Below, in pieces: positions 58,401-62,000 of a stretch of 64,000 nt of DNA (the stretch's first letter is position 1; each line of letters opens with the position of its first letter). The stretch covers positions 61,574,995-61,638,994 of the forward strand of contig NW_026262690.1 of assembly GCF_021869535.1 (NCBI RefSeq), read 5' to 3'. The stretch comes from Mytilus californianus. Its lineage: Eukaryota > Mollusca > Bivalvia > Mytilida > Mytilidae. A program made the translations under genes and the position numbers. The notes below the pieces were generated by a model that was given only the letters and a program-made list of their open reading frames with translations, searched no databases and was not told the DNA's origin.

Positions 58401-59091
58401 ATTGACGACATGAAACCATGTTACAGTATATCCTACTAATATCTAAGAAAGTGATTTTTAATGAAATGCACATTTATTTAGGTTGCAATGTTTATGTTTA
58501 AAAGTTATATATTACAATATAATTTTCATAAACAGTTAATACTGTCTTGCTCATTTGAAGTGTTGTCATCTGTATTTAACACACCATCTTTCTTTAATAC
58601 ATGAGGAAACTTAAGATAGCAAAATATTCTATGCCATTAATAACTGTGAAAAAGATATTTGTTTATTTGTGACATGGGGAACATAGACACATTCTTCTTT
58701 TATTTTCTAAGTTTTAAACCACTGAGAAAGATATTAAAGTCATAGATAATGGGACGTATAGATTCAGTTTTATATAGATCTATTTAGTGGAAGTTAATTC
58801 TTAGGTAGTTTTAATTGGGAGCACTGGTAAAATAGGTCACAGTGACAAGTGCAAAAAATCCATAAATGTTTTAACTTAATTGGTAATGTGTACAAAATTT
58901 ATATAAGACGAAGTAGAGATTCATTTTTGTAATCTTCAATTCTTTTCAGGGTTTTTGCAAAAGTACGTAGTAGAAGTGCTCATATGAAGAGTCATCGAAT
59001 GAATGAATCTGATAAAAAACCAGTGAACAAGAAACCAGTTCCAGTACCAGTGTTAGACAATATCATGCCTAAAATGTCACCTAATGGGTGA
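12859..59091 (+). CDS. TRERF1: TRERF1/ZNF541-like zinc-finger ELM2-SANT protein, 22 coding exons
   Basis: Nuclear scaffold expected to recruit HDAC1/2 through its ELM2-SANT module, as its vertebrate relatives TRERF1, MIDEAS and ZNF541 do in MiDAC. I joined 22 exons (listed separately) with GT-AG borders and consistent phases into 1851 residues. Order: acidic Ser/Gly-rich N-terminus (1-208); C2H2 fingers at 243-263, 271-291 and 299-321; Ala- and Ser-rich linker; lone finger 586-606 with [11 protein letters not shown]; Gln-rich region about 697-940; conserved LFIP...[15 protein letters not shown] motif about 1375-1427; ELM2 about 1483-1561; SANT about 1589-1636 (Trp1591, Trp1632); fingers 1738-1760 and 1800-1820. 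Vertebrate TRERF1 and ZNF541 are shorter and, as I recall them, each hold only part of this finger set. Exon 9 has two in-frame donors, so 1851 or 1856 residues. I cannot decide between TRERF1 and ZNF541 orthology; a pre-duplication gene is likely. Confidence 0.92.
13484..14175 (+). other. Intron 1
   Basis: 692 bp, AT-rich. Contains a short direct repeat (ATTACAGTGAAATACAAGTA at about 14066-14115) and TACATGTACAT-type motifs. No element identified. Confidence 0.7.
14176..14401 (+). CDS. TRERF1: TRERF1-like exon 2 (zinc fingers 1 and most of 2)
   Basis: Acceptor CATTATAG, donor GTAAGT, phases 1 to 2. Encodes finger 1 (C243, C246, H259, H263; CPTCSKTF core) and finger 2 through [14 protein letters not shown]. 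The finger-2 helix is split by the intron: the Leu284 codon is shared with exon 3. The RQDHL helix resembles ZNF541. Confidence 0.95.
14815..15556 (+). repeat. Long dispersed tandem repeat (CTGAAACTACTGGGCCAAAT family), part 1
   Basis: Two divergent monomers of roughly 400 bp with the phrases CATCACTTGGC, GAAACTACTGG and ATGGCTAAAA. The repeat continues at 16328-16654 after the family A insertion (GGTTATTATTTTGAATATTA), and ends at the second insertion. It is a repeat I recognise from bivalve genomes; no protein is encoded. Confidence 0.7.
15557..16327 (+). mobile_element. HINE-like element, family A, copy 2
   Basis: Starts ATACGACCGC directly after GCAGTTTTT and ends GCATTTTATT before GGTTATT. 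The host repeat reads straight across (GTTTTT then GGTTATTA) without a duplicated target. It has about three 150 bp monomers, a stretch of the GTATTGCACAATAG satellite (about 16135) and the tail with a degraded head-complementary arm. Confidence 0.8.
16328..16654 (+). repeat. Long dispersed tandem repeat, part 2
   Basis: Resumes the host repeat after family A copy 2: ATTGACCCCTTAAGGAGTGA, then CTGAAACTACTGGGCCAAAT and GCCGCCATGGCTAAAAATAG, up to GCAGTTTTT where family A copy 3 begins. Confidence 0.7.
17009..17959. mobile_element. Tc1/mariner-like MITE with TA duplication
   Basis: Ends are inverted repeats of about 30 bp: CCGTCTTTTGGTATGCATAG at the left, and the complement of the right end reads CCGTCTTTTGGTATGTATAG. 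Both are flanked by TA (17007-17008, 17960-17961). The homologous empty site in family A copy 1 (about 4765, minus strand) reads GGAATTAGGGG, showing that one TA became two. 951 bp, no transposase, so non-autonomous. Confidence 0.88.
18007..18094. mobile_element. Palindromic MITE, copy in family A copy 3
   Basis: Ends TTTAAAAGCAGTGTAAGGGA and CCCTTACACTGCTTTTAA form a long stem. Same element and same flanks (GGTTAATGGACAA) as 4636-4724. Confidence 0.85.
18324..21437. mobile_element. hAT-like transposon with nested family B element
   Basis: Ends CAGGGCTCACACTAC and CTAGCGTGAGTCCTG are inverted repeats, flanked by a perfect 8 bp duplication GTTAGACC (18316-18323 and 21438-21445). The 3114 bp include a family B tandem element (18483-19405). 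The right part (19800-21437) has higher CpG and small open frames but nothing I recognise as a transposase. Confidence 0.85.
18483..19405 (+). mobile_element. HINE-like element, family B
   Basis: Starts ATACGCCTGTTTACGG after ATTTTT, with CGTATTATGG as the head's second arm and CCTCTGTCCGTCAGGCGTC after it. About four monomers of 150-170 bp follow (key phrase GGGGTTTTATTCAT, then CCAGTTTTCGG). The tail resembles family A's, but its arm is GGGCGTATCCAGC, complementary to this family's own head ATACGCC. Confidence 0.75.
21482..23020. mobile_element. Foldback element with long inverted repeats
   Basis: Arms of roughly 180 bp: ATATAGCATGCAAATCAA and GTAGGCGGAGTATAACTG at the left, inverted at the right as CAGACTGTTACTCCGCCTAC and GATTTGCATGCTATAT. 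The 1.2 kb loop holds a common mussel repeat at about 22555-22640 (CTTTGACACATTCCCCATTT). No coding content. A short relative lies at 26106-26420. Confidence 0.75.
23026..24474 (+). mobile_element. HINE-like element, family A, copy 4
   Basis: Head ATACGACCGCAAAAAATT with hairpin partner GGCCGTATATTGG, then GTCGTCGTCCTCGTCG. About seven to eight 150-165 bp monomers follow, each with GACAATAACTTGTGT and GGGATTGATTTTGGGGG or variants. Tail: CTGCGGTCATATCAAGC, hairpin, GCATTTTATT. Small open frames here come from the repeat monomer and are not genes. Confidence 0.85.
25295..25715 (+). CDS. TRERF1: TRERF1-like exon 3 (end of finger 2, finger 3)
   Basis: Acceptor TTTTGTTAG, donor GTATTA, phases 2 to 0. 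Completes finger 2 (H287, H291) and gives finger 3 (C299, C304, H317, H321; CX4C spacing with [12 protein letters not shown]). After it comes an alanine-rich run ([14 protein letters not shown]) and a Ser/Pro-rich linker. Confidence 0.95.
26106..26420. mobile_element. Short foldback element, relative of 21482-23020
   Basis: Arms of about 140 bp form an almost perfect inverted repeat: TTAAAGCTGTTATCCTAATG and GCTTGAGCAAACATTTATAC mark the ends of the right arm's pairing; the loop is only about 40 bp. The arm section TAATTAAGATTGACA...GATAGGCGGGGCTT matches the arms of the larger foldback element, so it looks like a deletion derivative. Confidence 0.85.
26812..27999 (+). mobile_element. HINE-like element, family C
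   Basis: Head ATGCCCCCGACGTAGCGGAG pairs with GGGGGCAT (stem ATGCCCCC). Then CTTGTCCGTCTGTACGTACG and about eight monomers of 115-170 bp (key phrases CTCTAACTTTAGTTTGCC and ATTACCACAAAACACAGATC). Tail arm GCGGGGGCATCATC, then the palindrome GTGTCCACATGTGGACAC (27966-27983), then ATTTATTTT. Confidence 0.8.
28370..29671 (+). mobile_element. HINE-like element, family A, copy 5
   Basis: Starts ATACGACCACAAAAAAAT after ATTTTT; head partner GCGGTCGTATATTGG. About six monomers. Tail: TGAGGTTGTATCAAGC, hairpin GCTGCGCCCAGCGGAGC, end ATTTTATT. Very similar to copies 4 and 6, so a recent expansion. Confidence 0.85.
29953..30210 (+). CDS. TRERF1: TRERF1-like exon 4 (residues 425-510)
   Basis: Acceptor TTCTTTTAAAG, donor GTAAAC, phase 0 to 0. 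Encodes a polar linker with a possible short helix ([19 protein letters not shown]) and Thr/Ile-rich stretch. No known domain. Confidence 0.9.
30299..33169. mobile_element. hAT-like element with nested pogo-like element
   Basis: Ends CAGTGTTCTCCCCAG and CTGGGGAGAACACTG are perfect 15 bp inverted repeats, a typical hAT terminus. Flanks share CTACT on both sides, but a full 8 bp duplication is not preserved. 2871 bp including the insertion at 31022-32311. No transposase seen. Confidence 0.85.
31022..32311. mobile_element. Pogo/Tigger-like MITE
   Basis: Ends TACAGTCGATTCCACTTAAT and its inverted partner (complement of the right end: TACAGTCGATTCCGGTTATT), each next to TA. CAGTCGA-type ends, TA flanks and repeated TTAATTGCATA subterminal motifs fit pogo/Tigger elements. 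About 1290 bp, no transposase. A diverged relative fragment is at 54484-54665. Confidence 0.8.
33280..33601 (+). mobile_element. Short degraded family A copy
   Basis: Begins with a worn head (GACTGCAAAATTTCTGCCGTC then GTATAATGGTATGAC), goes directly into two of the roughly 134 bp monomers (TTTGATATGCTGAATCTAAC) and into the first part of the family A tail (CAATCCAAATTCAAGAGCTG). It lacks the main 150 bp array and the final hairpin. Confidence 0.65.
33805..34007 (+). CDS. TRERF1: TRERF1-like exon 5 (residues 511-577)
   Basis: Acceptor TTTATTTCAG, donor GTATGG, phase 0 to 2. Ser/Pro-rich linker ([19 protein letters not shown]); several SP/TP sites could be phosphorylated by proline-directed kinases. 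Confidence 0.9.
34008..35067 (+). other. Intron 5
   Basis: 1.06 kb. About 34080-34240 resembles the head and first monomer of the family E type (GGGGGTATACTGGTTTACCT) but is only a fragment. The rest shows nothing recognisable. Confidence 0.6.
35068..35170 (+). CDS. TRERF1: TRERF1-like exon 6 (zinc finger 4)
   Basis: Acceptor TTCTTTACAG, donor GTATGA, phase 2 to 0. Encodes one C2H2 finger (C586, C589, H602, H606) with the family signature [15 protein letters not shown], as in TRERF1's lone central finger. Confidence 0.95.
35171..35803 (+). other. Intron 6
   Basis: 633 bp, AT-rich, no element or exon recognised. Confidence 0.6.
35804..35948 (+). CDS. TRERF1: TRERF1-like exon 7 (residues 613-660)
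   Basis: Acceptor ATTTCATAG, donor GTTATT (weak), phase 0 to 1. Lys-rich start ([14 protein letters not shown]) that could be a nuclear-localisation signal, then a Ser/Pro linker. The weak donor is supported by the phase match to exon 8. Confidence 0.8.
35949..36485 (+). other. Intron 7
   Basis: 537 bp. The stretch around 36360-36435 recurs in diverged form at about 36765-36842 in intron 8 (ATTAGACTATACAATCTGAA vs ATTAGATTATACAATCTGAA), a local duplication. No exon. Confidence 0.65.
36486..36592 (+). CDS. TRERF1: TRERF1-like exon 8 (residues 661-696)
   Basis: Acceptor TTTTAAAG, donor GTTGGA, phase 1 to 0. Ser/Gln linker ending [11 protein letters not shown], which leads into the Gln-rich exons. 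Confidence 0.85.
37479..38508 (+). mobile_element. Non-autonomous hAT-like transposon, copy 2
   Basis: Ends CAGGGCTTCCAAAA and TTTTGGAAGCCCTG, flanked by a perfect 8 bp duplication GATTATAT (37471-37478 and 38509-38516). 1030 bp, no transposase. Interior is the inverse complement of 9875-11705 without the nested insertion. Confidence 0.9.
38577..38831 (+). repeat. Rearranged local duplication of the hAT-like right end
   Basis: Two blocks repeat earlier sequence: about 38577-38668 repeats 37841-37930 (GTGTAGGTTTACAAAGCACA), and 38669-38831 repeats about 38418-38576, including the element end and the adjoining tandem repeat. This is a tandem duplication followed by an internal deletion. Confidence 0.8.
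38854..39096. mobile_element. Small TIR element
   Basis: Inverted ends with the shared core ACACCACTAAT, and a 6 bp direct repeat TTTAGG on both sides (38848-38853, 39097-39102). 243 bp, no coding content. Confidence 0.65.
39368..39532 (+). CDS. TRERF1: TRERF1-like exon 9 (Gln-rich)
   Basis: Acceptor TATTTAG, phase 0. Encodes 55 residues, over a third glutamine, with coiled-coil potential ([15 protein letters not shown]). Donor uncertain: CAG|GTCAGA at 39532 or ATG|GTAATC at 39547 are both in frame, the second adding five residues. Confidence 0.8.
39609..40550 (+). mobile_element. HINE-like element, family D, copy 2
   Basis: Same order as copy 1: TGTCGAGCCTGC head, GTCCACAAATATTCACTGTG, tandem monomers with GGACTTAGTTTTT, tail AGGCGAGACA, palindrome GGGTTCCGCGGAACCC, ACGAATTTTT. 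Interrupted by family E (40044-40315). Confidence 0.75.
40044..40315 (+). mobile_element. HINE-like element, family E (nested in D)
   Basis: Head ATACCCCCGCTTT pairs with AAAGTGGGGGTAT, then TACTGTTTTACCTCTGTC and a run of GTCC/ATCC repeats. One short monomer, tail arm GGGGGTATCATCA, a hairpin (GTGA...TCAC) and TTGTT. The D host reads GTTTTT|CTTCCAG when empty, so the insertion follows TTTTT with no duplication. Confidence 0.8.
40891..41101 (+). mobile_element. TIR MITE, ACTGTGGATTCATT family, copy 2
   Basis: Inverted ends ACTGTGGATTCATT and AATGAATCCACAGT, with subterminal CCAATTTTCGTG and CACGAAAATTGG. 211 bp, best preserved of the three copies. Confidence 0.9.
41212..41670 (+). CDS. TRERF1: TRERF1-like exon 10 (Gln-rich, residues 752-904)
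   Basis: Acceptor TTTTTAAAAG, donor GTACTT, phase 0 to 0. Begins with about 45 residues that are mostly Gln and Leu ([10 protein letters not shown]), then a helical, charged segment ([20 protein letters not shown]). The reading frame is fixed by the neighbours; a second open frame here is Thr-rich and is a shadow. Confidence 0.93.
41671..41995 (+). other. Intron 10
   Basis: 325 bp, AT-rich, no element identified. Ends TTTGACCAG before CAGCAG; a shift to the next CAG would drop one or more glutamines (NAGNAG-type acceptor). Confidence 0.7.
41996..42229 (+). CDS. TRERF1: TRERF1-like exon 11 (Gln-rich, residues 905-982)
   Basis: Donor GTGAGT, phase 0 to 0. Contains the Gln/Lys-rich stretch [14 protein letters not shown] and a His run ([11 protein letters not shown]). 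The acceptor CAG is followed by two more CAGs, so alternative NAGNAG splicing could remove one or two Gln. Confidence 0.9.
42230..43854 (+). other. Intron 11
   Basis: 1.6 kb, nearly all occupied by the GGTCTTTCC element (42308-43573). Confidence 0.7.
42308..43573 (+). mobile_element. HINE-like element, family G (GGTCTTTCC heads)
   Basis: Starts after TTTTATT with the hairpin GGTCTTTCCAC...GTGGAAAGACC followed by TATTGGTTTT; this head is present twice in tandem (42309-42336 and 42360-42387). A (TTA)n-T run follows. The tail has GGAAAGACCT, complementary to the head, then a hairpin CAATTGTT...AACAATTG (43548-43568) and TTTTT. The body repeats some phrases (GGTCAAGGTCAAAG, ACCGGAAGT) but has no clean array. 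Confidence 0.75.
43855..45265 (+). CDS. TRERF1: TRERF1-like exon 12 (residues 983-1452, conserved proline motif)
   Basis: Longest exon, 1411 bp; acceptor TCATTTTCAG, donor GTAAGT, phase 0 to 1. Starts Gln-rich, then polar low-complexity; a degenerate RSKS.D repeat lies at about 44797-44960. The C-terminal part carries the family motif: [21 protein letters not shown], then [15 protein letters not shown] (residue 1410 on), as in vertebrate TRERF1. Confidence 0.95.
45266..45920 (+). other. Intron 12
   Basis: 655 bp. No element or exon recognised. Confidence 0.6.
45921..46005 (+). CDS. TRERF1: TRERF1-like exon 13 (residues 1453-1480)
   Basis: Acceptor TATGTAATAG, donor GTAAGT, phase 1 to 2. Acidic linker ([13 protein letters not shown]) leading into ELM2. 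Confidence 0.85.
46006..46807 (+). other. Intron 13
   Basis: 802 bp. Positions 46223-46702 are a minus-strand 3' copy of the bivalve RT retroelement; the rest is plain AT-rich sequence. Confidence 0.75.
46223..46702 (-). mobile_element. 5'-truncated RT retroelement, 3' region
   Basis: On the minus strand this matches about 1620-2225 of the element at 833-2225, in order: CTTTGAACTAG, CTCAGATCTGTAC, TGTCCCAGGTTAGG, GGCTGTACAGTGACCTAC and CAATGATACCCCATCTT at the end. Only the 3' non-coding part is present. Confidence 0.8.
46808..46857 (+). CDS. TRERF1: TRERF1-like exon 14 (start of ELM2, 50 bp)
   Basis: Micro-exon; acceptor TTATTGTAG, donor GTAAGT, phase 2 to 1. Encodes the ELM2 opening [14 protein letters not shown], very close to the family consensus. 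Confidence 0.93.
46928..47815. mobile_element. TIR element with GGCTTGTATAGT ends
   Basis: Perfect 12 bp inverted ends GGCTTGTATAGT and ACTATACAAGCC, and a mirrored GTCCAC/GTGGAC just inside. 888 bp, no transposase; target duplication not clear. Confidence 0.7.
47890..48226. mobile_element. MITE with AAGGATGTT ends
   Basis: Starts AAGGATGTTCGCTACTC and ends with the inverse GAGCAAACATCCTT. 337 bp, non-coding; a repeat type I recognise from mussels. Confidence 0.75.
48414..48500 (+). CDS. TRERF1: TRERF1-like exon 15 (ELM2 middle)
   Basis: Acceptor ATACATACAG, donor GTAAGT, phase 1 to 1. Encodes residues 1498-1526 ([17 protein letters not shown]...), the variable middle of ELM2. Confidence 0.9.
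48501..50028 (+). other. Intron 15
   Basis: 1.5 kb; contains the complex TIR element at 48882-49198. No exon. Confidence 0.65.
48882..49198. mobile_element. MITE with nested inverted repeats
   Basis: Outer arms AACTGACTGTTTCTG and CAGAAACAGCCAGTT are inverted. A second pair inside, CACCTTATCGCTATT and AATAGCGATAAGGTG (49007-49172), and a third, GGCCCTGTTATAGAT and ATCTATAACAGGACC, suggest one element inside or fused to another. Two TGACGTCA-like motifs occur (TTGACGTCA, ATGACGTCA). Confidence 0.75.
50029..50132 (+). CDS. TRERF1: TRERF1-like exon 16 (ELM2 end)
   Basis: Acceptor TACTTTCAG, donor GTACTT, phase 1 to 0. Encodes [16 protein letters not shown] and [16 protein letters not shown], the conserved helices of ELM2 that dock on HDAC. 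Confidence 0.95.
52255..52455 (+). repeat. 41 bp satellite array inside family A copy 7
   Basis: About five units of roughly 41 bp, each with GTATTGCACAATAGCAAGAA and TTCAATTGCACA or variants; single worn units occur in copies 2 (16110-16145) and the family B element (about 19145-19200). Confidence 0.85.
52520..53100 (+). repeat. About 134 bp tandem array inside family A copy 7
   Basis: Five occurrences of GGTTCTTTGATATGCTGAAT, starting near 52523, 52660, 52793, 52919 and 53055; units also hold GGTCCACATTGAGGTC and CAAAAATTGAATT. Open frames in it are repeat shadows. Confidence 0.85.
53560..53707. mobile_element. Palindromic MITE
   Basis: Outer arms GTATTTTAAGCTTGGC and GCCAAGCCTAAAATAC, inner arms CGTTTACCTAGC and GCTAGGTAAACT with a 13 bp loop. 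About 148 bp, non-coding. Confidence 0.8.
54358..54433 (+). CDS. TRERF1: TRERF1-like exon 17 (residues 1562-1586)
   Basis: Acceptor TTTTCTGTAG, donor GTATAA, phase 0 to 1. Encodes [17 protein letters not shown] and LSFTYQ, the link between ELM2 and SANT. Confidence 0.93.
54484..54665 (+). mobile_element. Pogo-like element fragment
   Basis: Begins TACAGTAGACTCCACCTAAT, matching the left end at 31022 (TACAGTCGATTCCACTTAAT), and continues with similar spacing (CCAAACCCTTCCC vs AAAACCATTCCCC). No right end found. Confidence 0.55.
54693..54906 (+). mobile_element. HINE-like element, family F
   Basis: Begins ATGCCCCACCTACGATAG after GTTTTT; one monomer resembling the family C/E type; tail GAGTGGGGCATCC (complementary to the head), a weak GTGT...ACAC hairpin and ATTCTTGTT. 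214 bp, the smallest member; a head hairpin is not evident. Confidence 0.6.
55516..55604 (+). CDS. TRERF1: TRERF1-like exon 18 (SANT, first part)
   Basis: Acceptor TTTCACAG, donor GTAAGT, phase 1 to 0. Encodes [18 protein letters not shown] and [10 protein letters not shown]: the first two SANT helices with Trp1591. Confidence 0.95.
55605..56484 (+). other. Intron 18
   Basis: 880 bp. Contains an AAGGAATGACTGTAATAT / CATTCCTTATAA inverted pair (about 55845-55935) that looks like another small element, and MITE copy 3 at 56108-56327. Confidence 0.6.
56108..56327 (+). mobile_element. TIR MITE, ACTGTGGATTCATT family, copy 3
   Basis: Ends ACTGTGGATTCTTT and AATGAATCCACAGT; interior diverged from copy 2 but in the same order (GGCTTGTATGC, AATCAGATATCC). 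220 bp. Confidence 0.85.
56485..56736 (+). CDS. TRERF1: TRERF1-like exon 19 (SANT end, basic and acidic tracts)
   Basis: Acceptor TACTTTGTAG, donor GTATAT, phase 0 to 0. Third SANT helix [16 protein letters not shown] (Trp1632), then a basic tract ([14 protein letters not shown]), Gln run and an acidic tract ([14 protein letters not shown]). Without splicing this frame would end at 56758; the join to exon 20 restores the family's C-terminal fingers. Confidence 0.93.
56737..57421 (+). other. Intron 19
   Basis: 685 bp, AT-rich, no element recognised. An in-frame TAA at 56758 would end the protein if the intron were retained, and an AATAAA-like signal follows (about 56797), so a short isoform lacking the C-terminal fingers is conceivable. 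Confidence 0.5.
57422..57556 (+). CDS. TRERF1: TRERF1-like exon 20 (start of finger 5)
   Basis: Acceptor TATATTGTAG, donor GTAAGT, phase 0 to 0. Ser/Thr/Lys-rich linker, then [10 protein letters not shown], the two cysteines (1738, 1743) of finger 5. Confidence 0.92.
57557..58196 (+). other. Intron 20
   Basis: 640 bp; no element or exon recognised. Confidence 0.6.
58197..58375 (+). CDS. TRERF1: TRERF1-like exon 21 (finger 5 end, finger 6 start)
   Basis: Acceptor TATGTTTTAG, donor GTTAGT, phase 0 to 2. [18 protein letters not shown] completes finger 5 (H1756, H1760); after a Pro/Ser linker FPCKLCG gives C1800 and C1803 of finger 6. Confidence 0.95.
58376..58949 (+). other. Intron 21
   Basis: 574 bp; no element or exon recognised. 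Confidence 0.6.
58950..59091 (+). CDS. TRERF1: TRERF1-like exon 22 (finger 6 end, C-terminus, stop)
   Basis: Acceptor TTCTTTTCAG, phase 2 to stop TGA at 59089-59091. Encodes [16 protein letters not shown] (H1816, H1820) and a Lys/Pro/Val-rich tail. The tail ends at 1851 and lacks the longer acidic tail that vertebrate TRERF1 has, as far as I recall. Confidence 0.95.
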
Positions 59092-62000
59092 CACCTAATG
59101 GGTGACGATTGGTGCTTAACTATATTCTGTATTAGGGCTTTCTTAGAAGGCAGAAATATATTTGTATTTATAAGGCAGCTTATTAGTCGTGACTTCTAAA
59201 GAAGAAAGAATCTGTGATGTTGTAAATAGAATTTGATTGTTTTAATGTAATGTTTGAGGGAGTCCATTCAGCAATCTTCCAGATCTCAGTTTTGCATCAA
59301 ATACCTCTTAATTACATAAAACTTCTTTATGGTCATAATAGCCAGATTTATACCTGTTCACATTCTAACTTAATTCATTTGCCATTTCCAGTTTTACATA
59401 AAATACTGAAACTAAGATGTTTATGAATGACTGTTACCTCTTCTTGTTATGTTTGTTGATTTAAGCAAGATATGTTATTGCTTTTTTTCTTCTTTTTTTT
59501 TAATCAAAAATTTTATTTTTCCTTTTTAAGATGAACTCGTTGTTTTCTTCTAAAGTGCTTACTTTCAGTTGTTTCAGTGTTGTAGATTTTAAAGATTTAA
59601 TGAGTTTATGCTCTACTCAAACAAAGAAAAGCTGAAATGAATGAAAATTTTAAGTAATATACAATAATTGTATTCAGTTACTCATTCAGGCAGCTAAGGT
59701 ACTTATGTCTATGCTATATACCTTAAATAAAAGATTCATTCCAAGATAAGATGGTAGTTTTTAACATTGTTTTACCTTATCAGCTCAATCCATGAATTAG
59801 AGAAGGTACCAGCAGTCTGGTGAAAATTGATTTAATACAATGACAACAGATGCCTGACATGCATGAGGACCTACTTATATGGATTATCAAGCATGTGTTA
59901 CTTAATCTTATCAATGACCAGCCACACAAAACTGAATGTTAAAACACTGTTTTTCAATGTTGTATGGAAAAATAATAATTAGCATGTATTTGAATTACAG
60001 TGAATTTAATTTAATAAACAGACAACAGTTATTCTCTTTCTTTTGAAAAAAAAAATACAAATAGATTCATATAGTTTATCAAGAAATTGCAACTTGTTGT
60101 AAGTCGTATGATGTTTTATAGAAATGGGATCAGGACTTGAGAAAATTCAGTTTCTCTTCTTTATTCTTTTAATGGTGCAAATCTTAATGTTCTGAATGGA
60201 CTAGTTATGACAGAATCTAGATGAGACGTCCTTTGTTTTGTTTTAAGATTTATATTTTACCCTATTATTATACAATGTGCAATCATTTGTTATAAATGTG
60301 TAAAAATTGTTACTTCTGTGTAAATTACTATCAGACAGTGCTCAAATACTGGTCTTAAAACTATATCATTTGTTCATACTAAGATATGTAGATTATATAT
60401 TAATACTTATATTGTAAATATTGTTGTAAATTCTCATTTTTTTGCTTGTGATATAATGGCTTAGTATTAATTGTGATTCATGAACAAAATTTTATAAATG
60501 GTTTTCATTTTATGTAGTCAAAATTTTATATTGATGTAAAAAAACCCAATTTTGTTATTAAGAAAATAATCATATTTTATAATGAAGAACTATTGATGTT
60601 TAGTGTATTTACATCGAGATTGTTTACAAATTTTTATCATCTACATCTGTTATACTTACATTTCTATTCACAAAATGTACAGAAATTGAAGCTTTGAGCA
60701 CAGATAAACTATCATCTTTCATAAGACAATCAGATGTCATGAATTAAAGCAAAATCAGTTGAAACTTTTACTCCTCTTCTATTTTCTTTACCTTCAAATT
60801 ATAAACATTTTATGTGGAAGGTCTGCATTAATGATTAATTAGTAGGCACACATCTTTTTTCTCAAATAATCTAAAATTCTGTGTTGGGCTTTAAAATTTA
60901 ATTGCATCAGTACTTATATTGTAGTAAATAAAAAGAAATAGATTGAAAATTGAACATTGTATTATTATCATGCAATGCTGCTTGATCAATTTGAAGAAAA
61001 TTCTTATTACATTTGATAACTAAATGTATTGAAACTAGTGCTATGAGGAAAGTACTAACACCATGAAATTACTTTTGTTTGTCTGTTTCAATATACAATT
61101 AATGTATATGTTAATGGAATATGGTCATCTTAGTCATTGATAAATCAGTAAAGCACAAAATACATTTTCTTATGAAGCATTTTGGAGACCTGCATATGAA
61201 TTCACGCTACATGATATACTCAGGATTTCAACCCTTGACCAATGTGAATCTAATTGCCTGTCATGTCATGAAAAGAGGCTAAATAATAAATGCCAACTGT
61301 TATCAATTGTGATTTGTAAATTTGGATTGAAGTAGGAGGATGTAGTCCCTGTCAAAGAAAGATGAAATATTTCGTTTTGGATTTGCTCATTTGCTGGTCT
61401 GATCCAGCTTTATGATACAATTTGTGTTGTTAAATATAAAGCCAGTCACAAAAGTTCTTTTGAATGTTAAGACCAAATTTTAGGGGAAATTTGGATTTTT
61501 CTCTCTCAGTGGTTGACAAGTATAGAAAGGTGTTCAAACCTTGTTGAGCCGTTGACCACTTTTGGGTATTCCAAGTTGGACTTTTTATAAGATATTCTGA
61601 GTCACCCTTTAATAATCTTAGTGCAGTTTATTCTTATATAACTCTTTTTTTTATAAAATTTAACAAAAATATAACAATTTAATAACTTGAGAGAAACCCT
61701 ATGTATGATTCCATTATGATTTCTCTTTTAGGTATATGCTTTATATTGATATTGCATGTTTAAAATCAAACTGACTATTGACGCAATACGATTGAAAATT
61801 GTGCCCATTTGTTAATATTGTACTGATTCAGCAGTTTTAAAGACCAGTCTCATGTAAATTACCAAAATGAAGAATAAACATTTCCGAACTTTGACATTTT
61901 CAGATTTTATTAAAAGTTCTCCCAGCAGTTTCGGAAAAGTTTGCAACAGACGAGTAAAGGATTTTACCTAGGATGAAATCTTTAGGGACTTAACAGGGAT

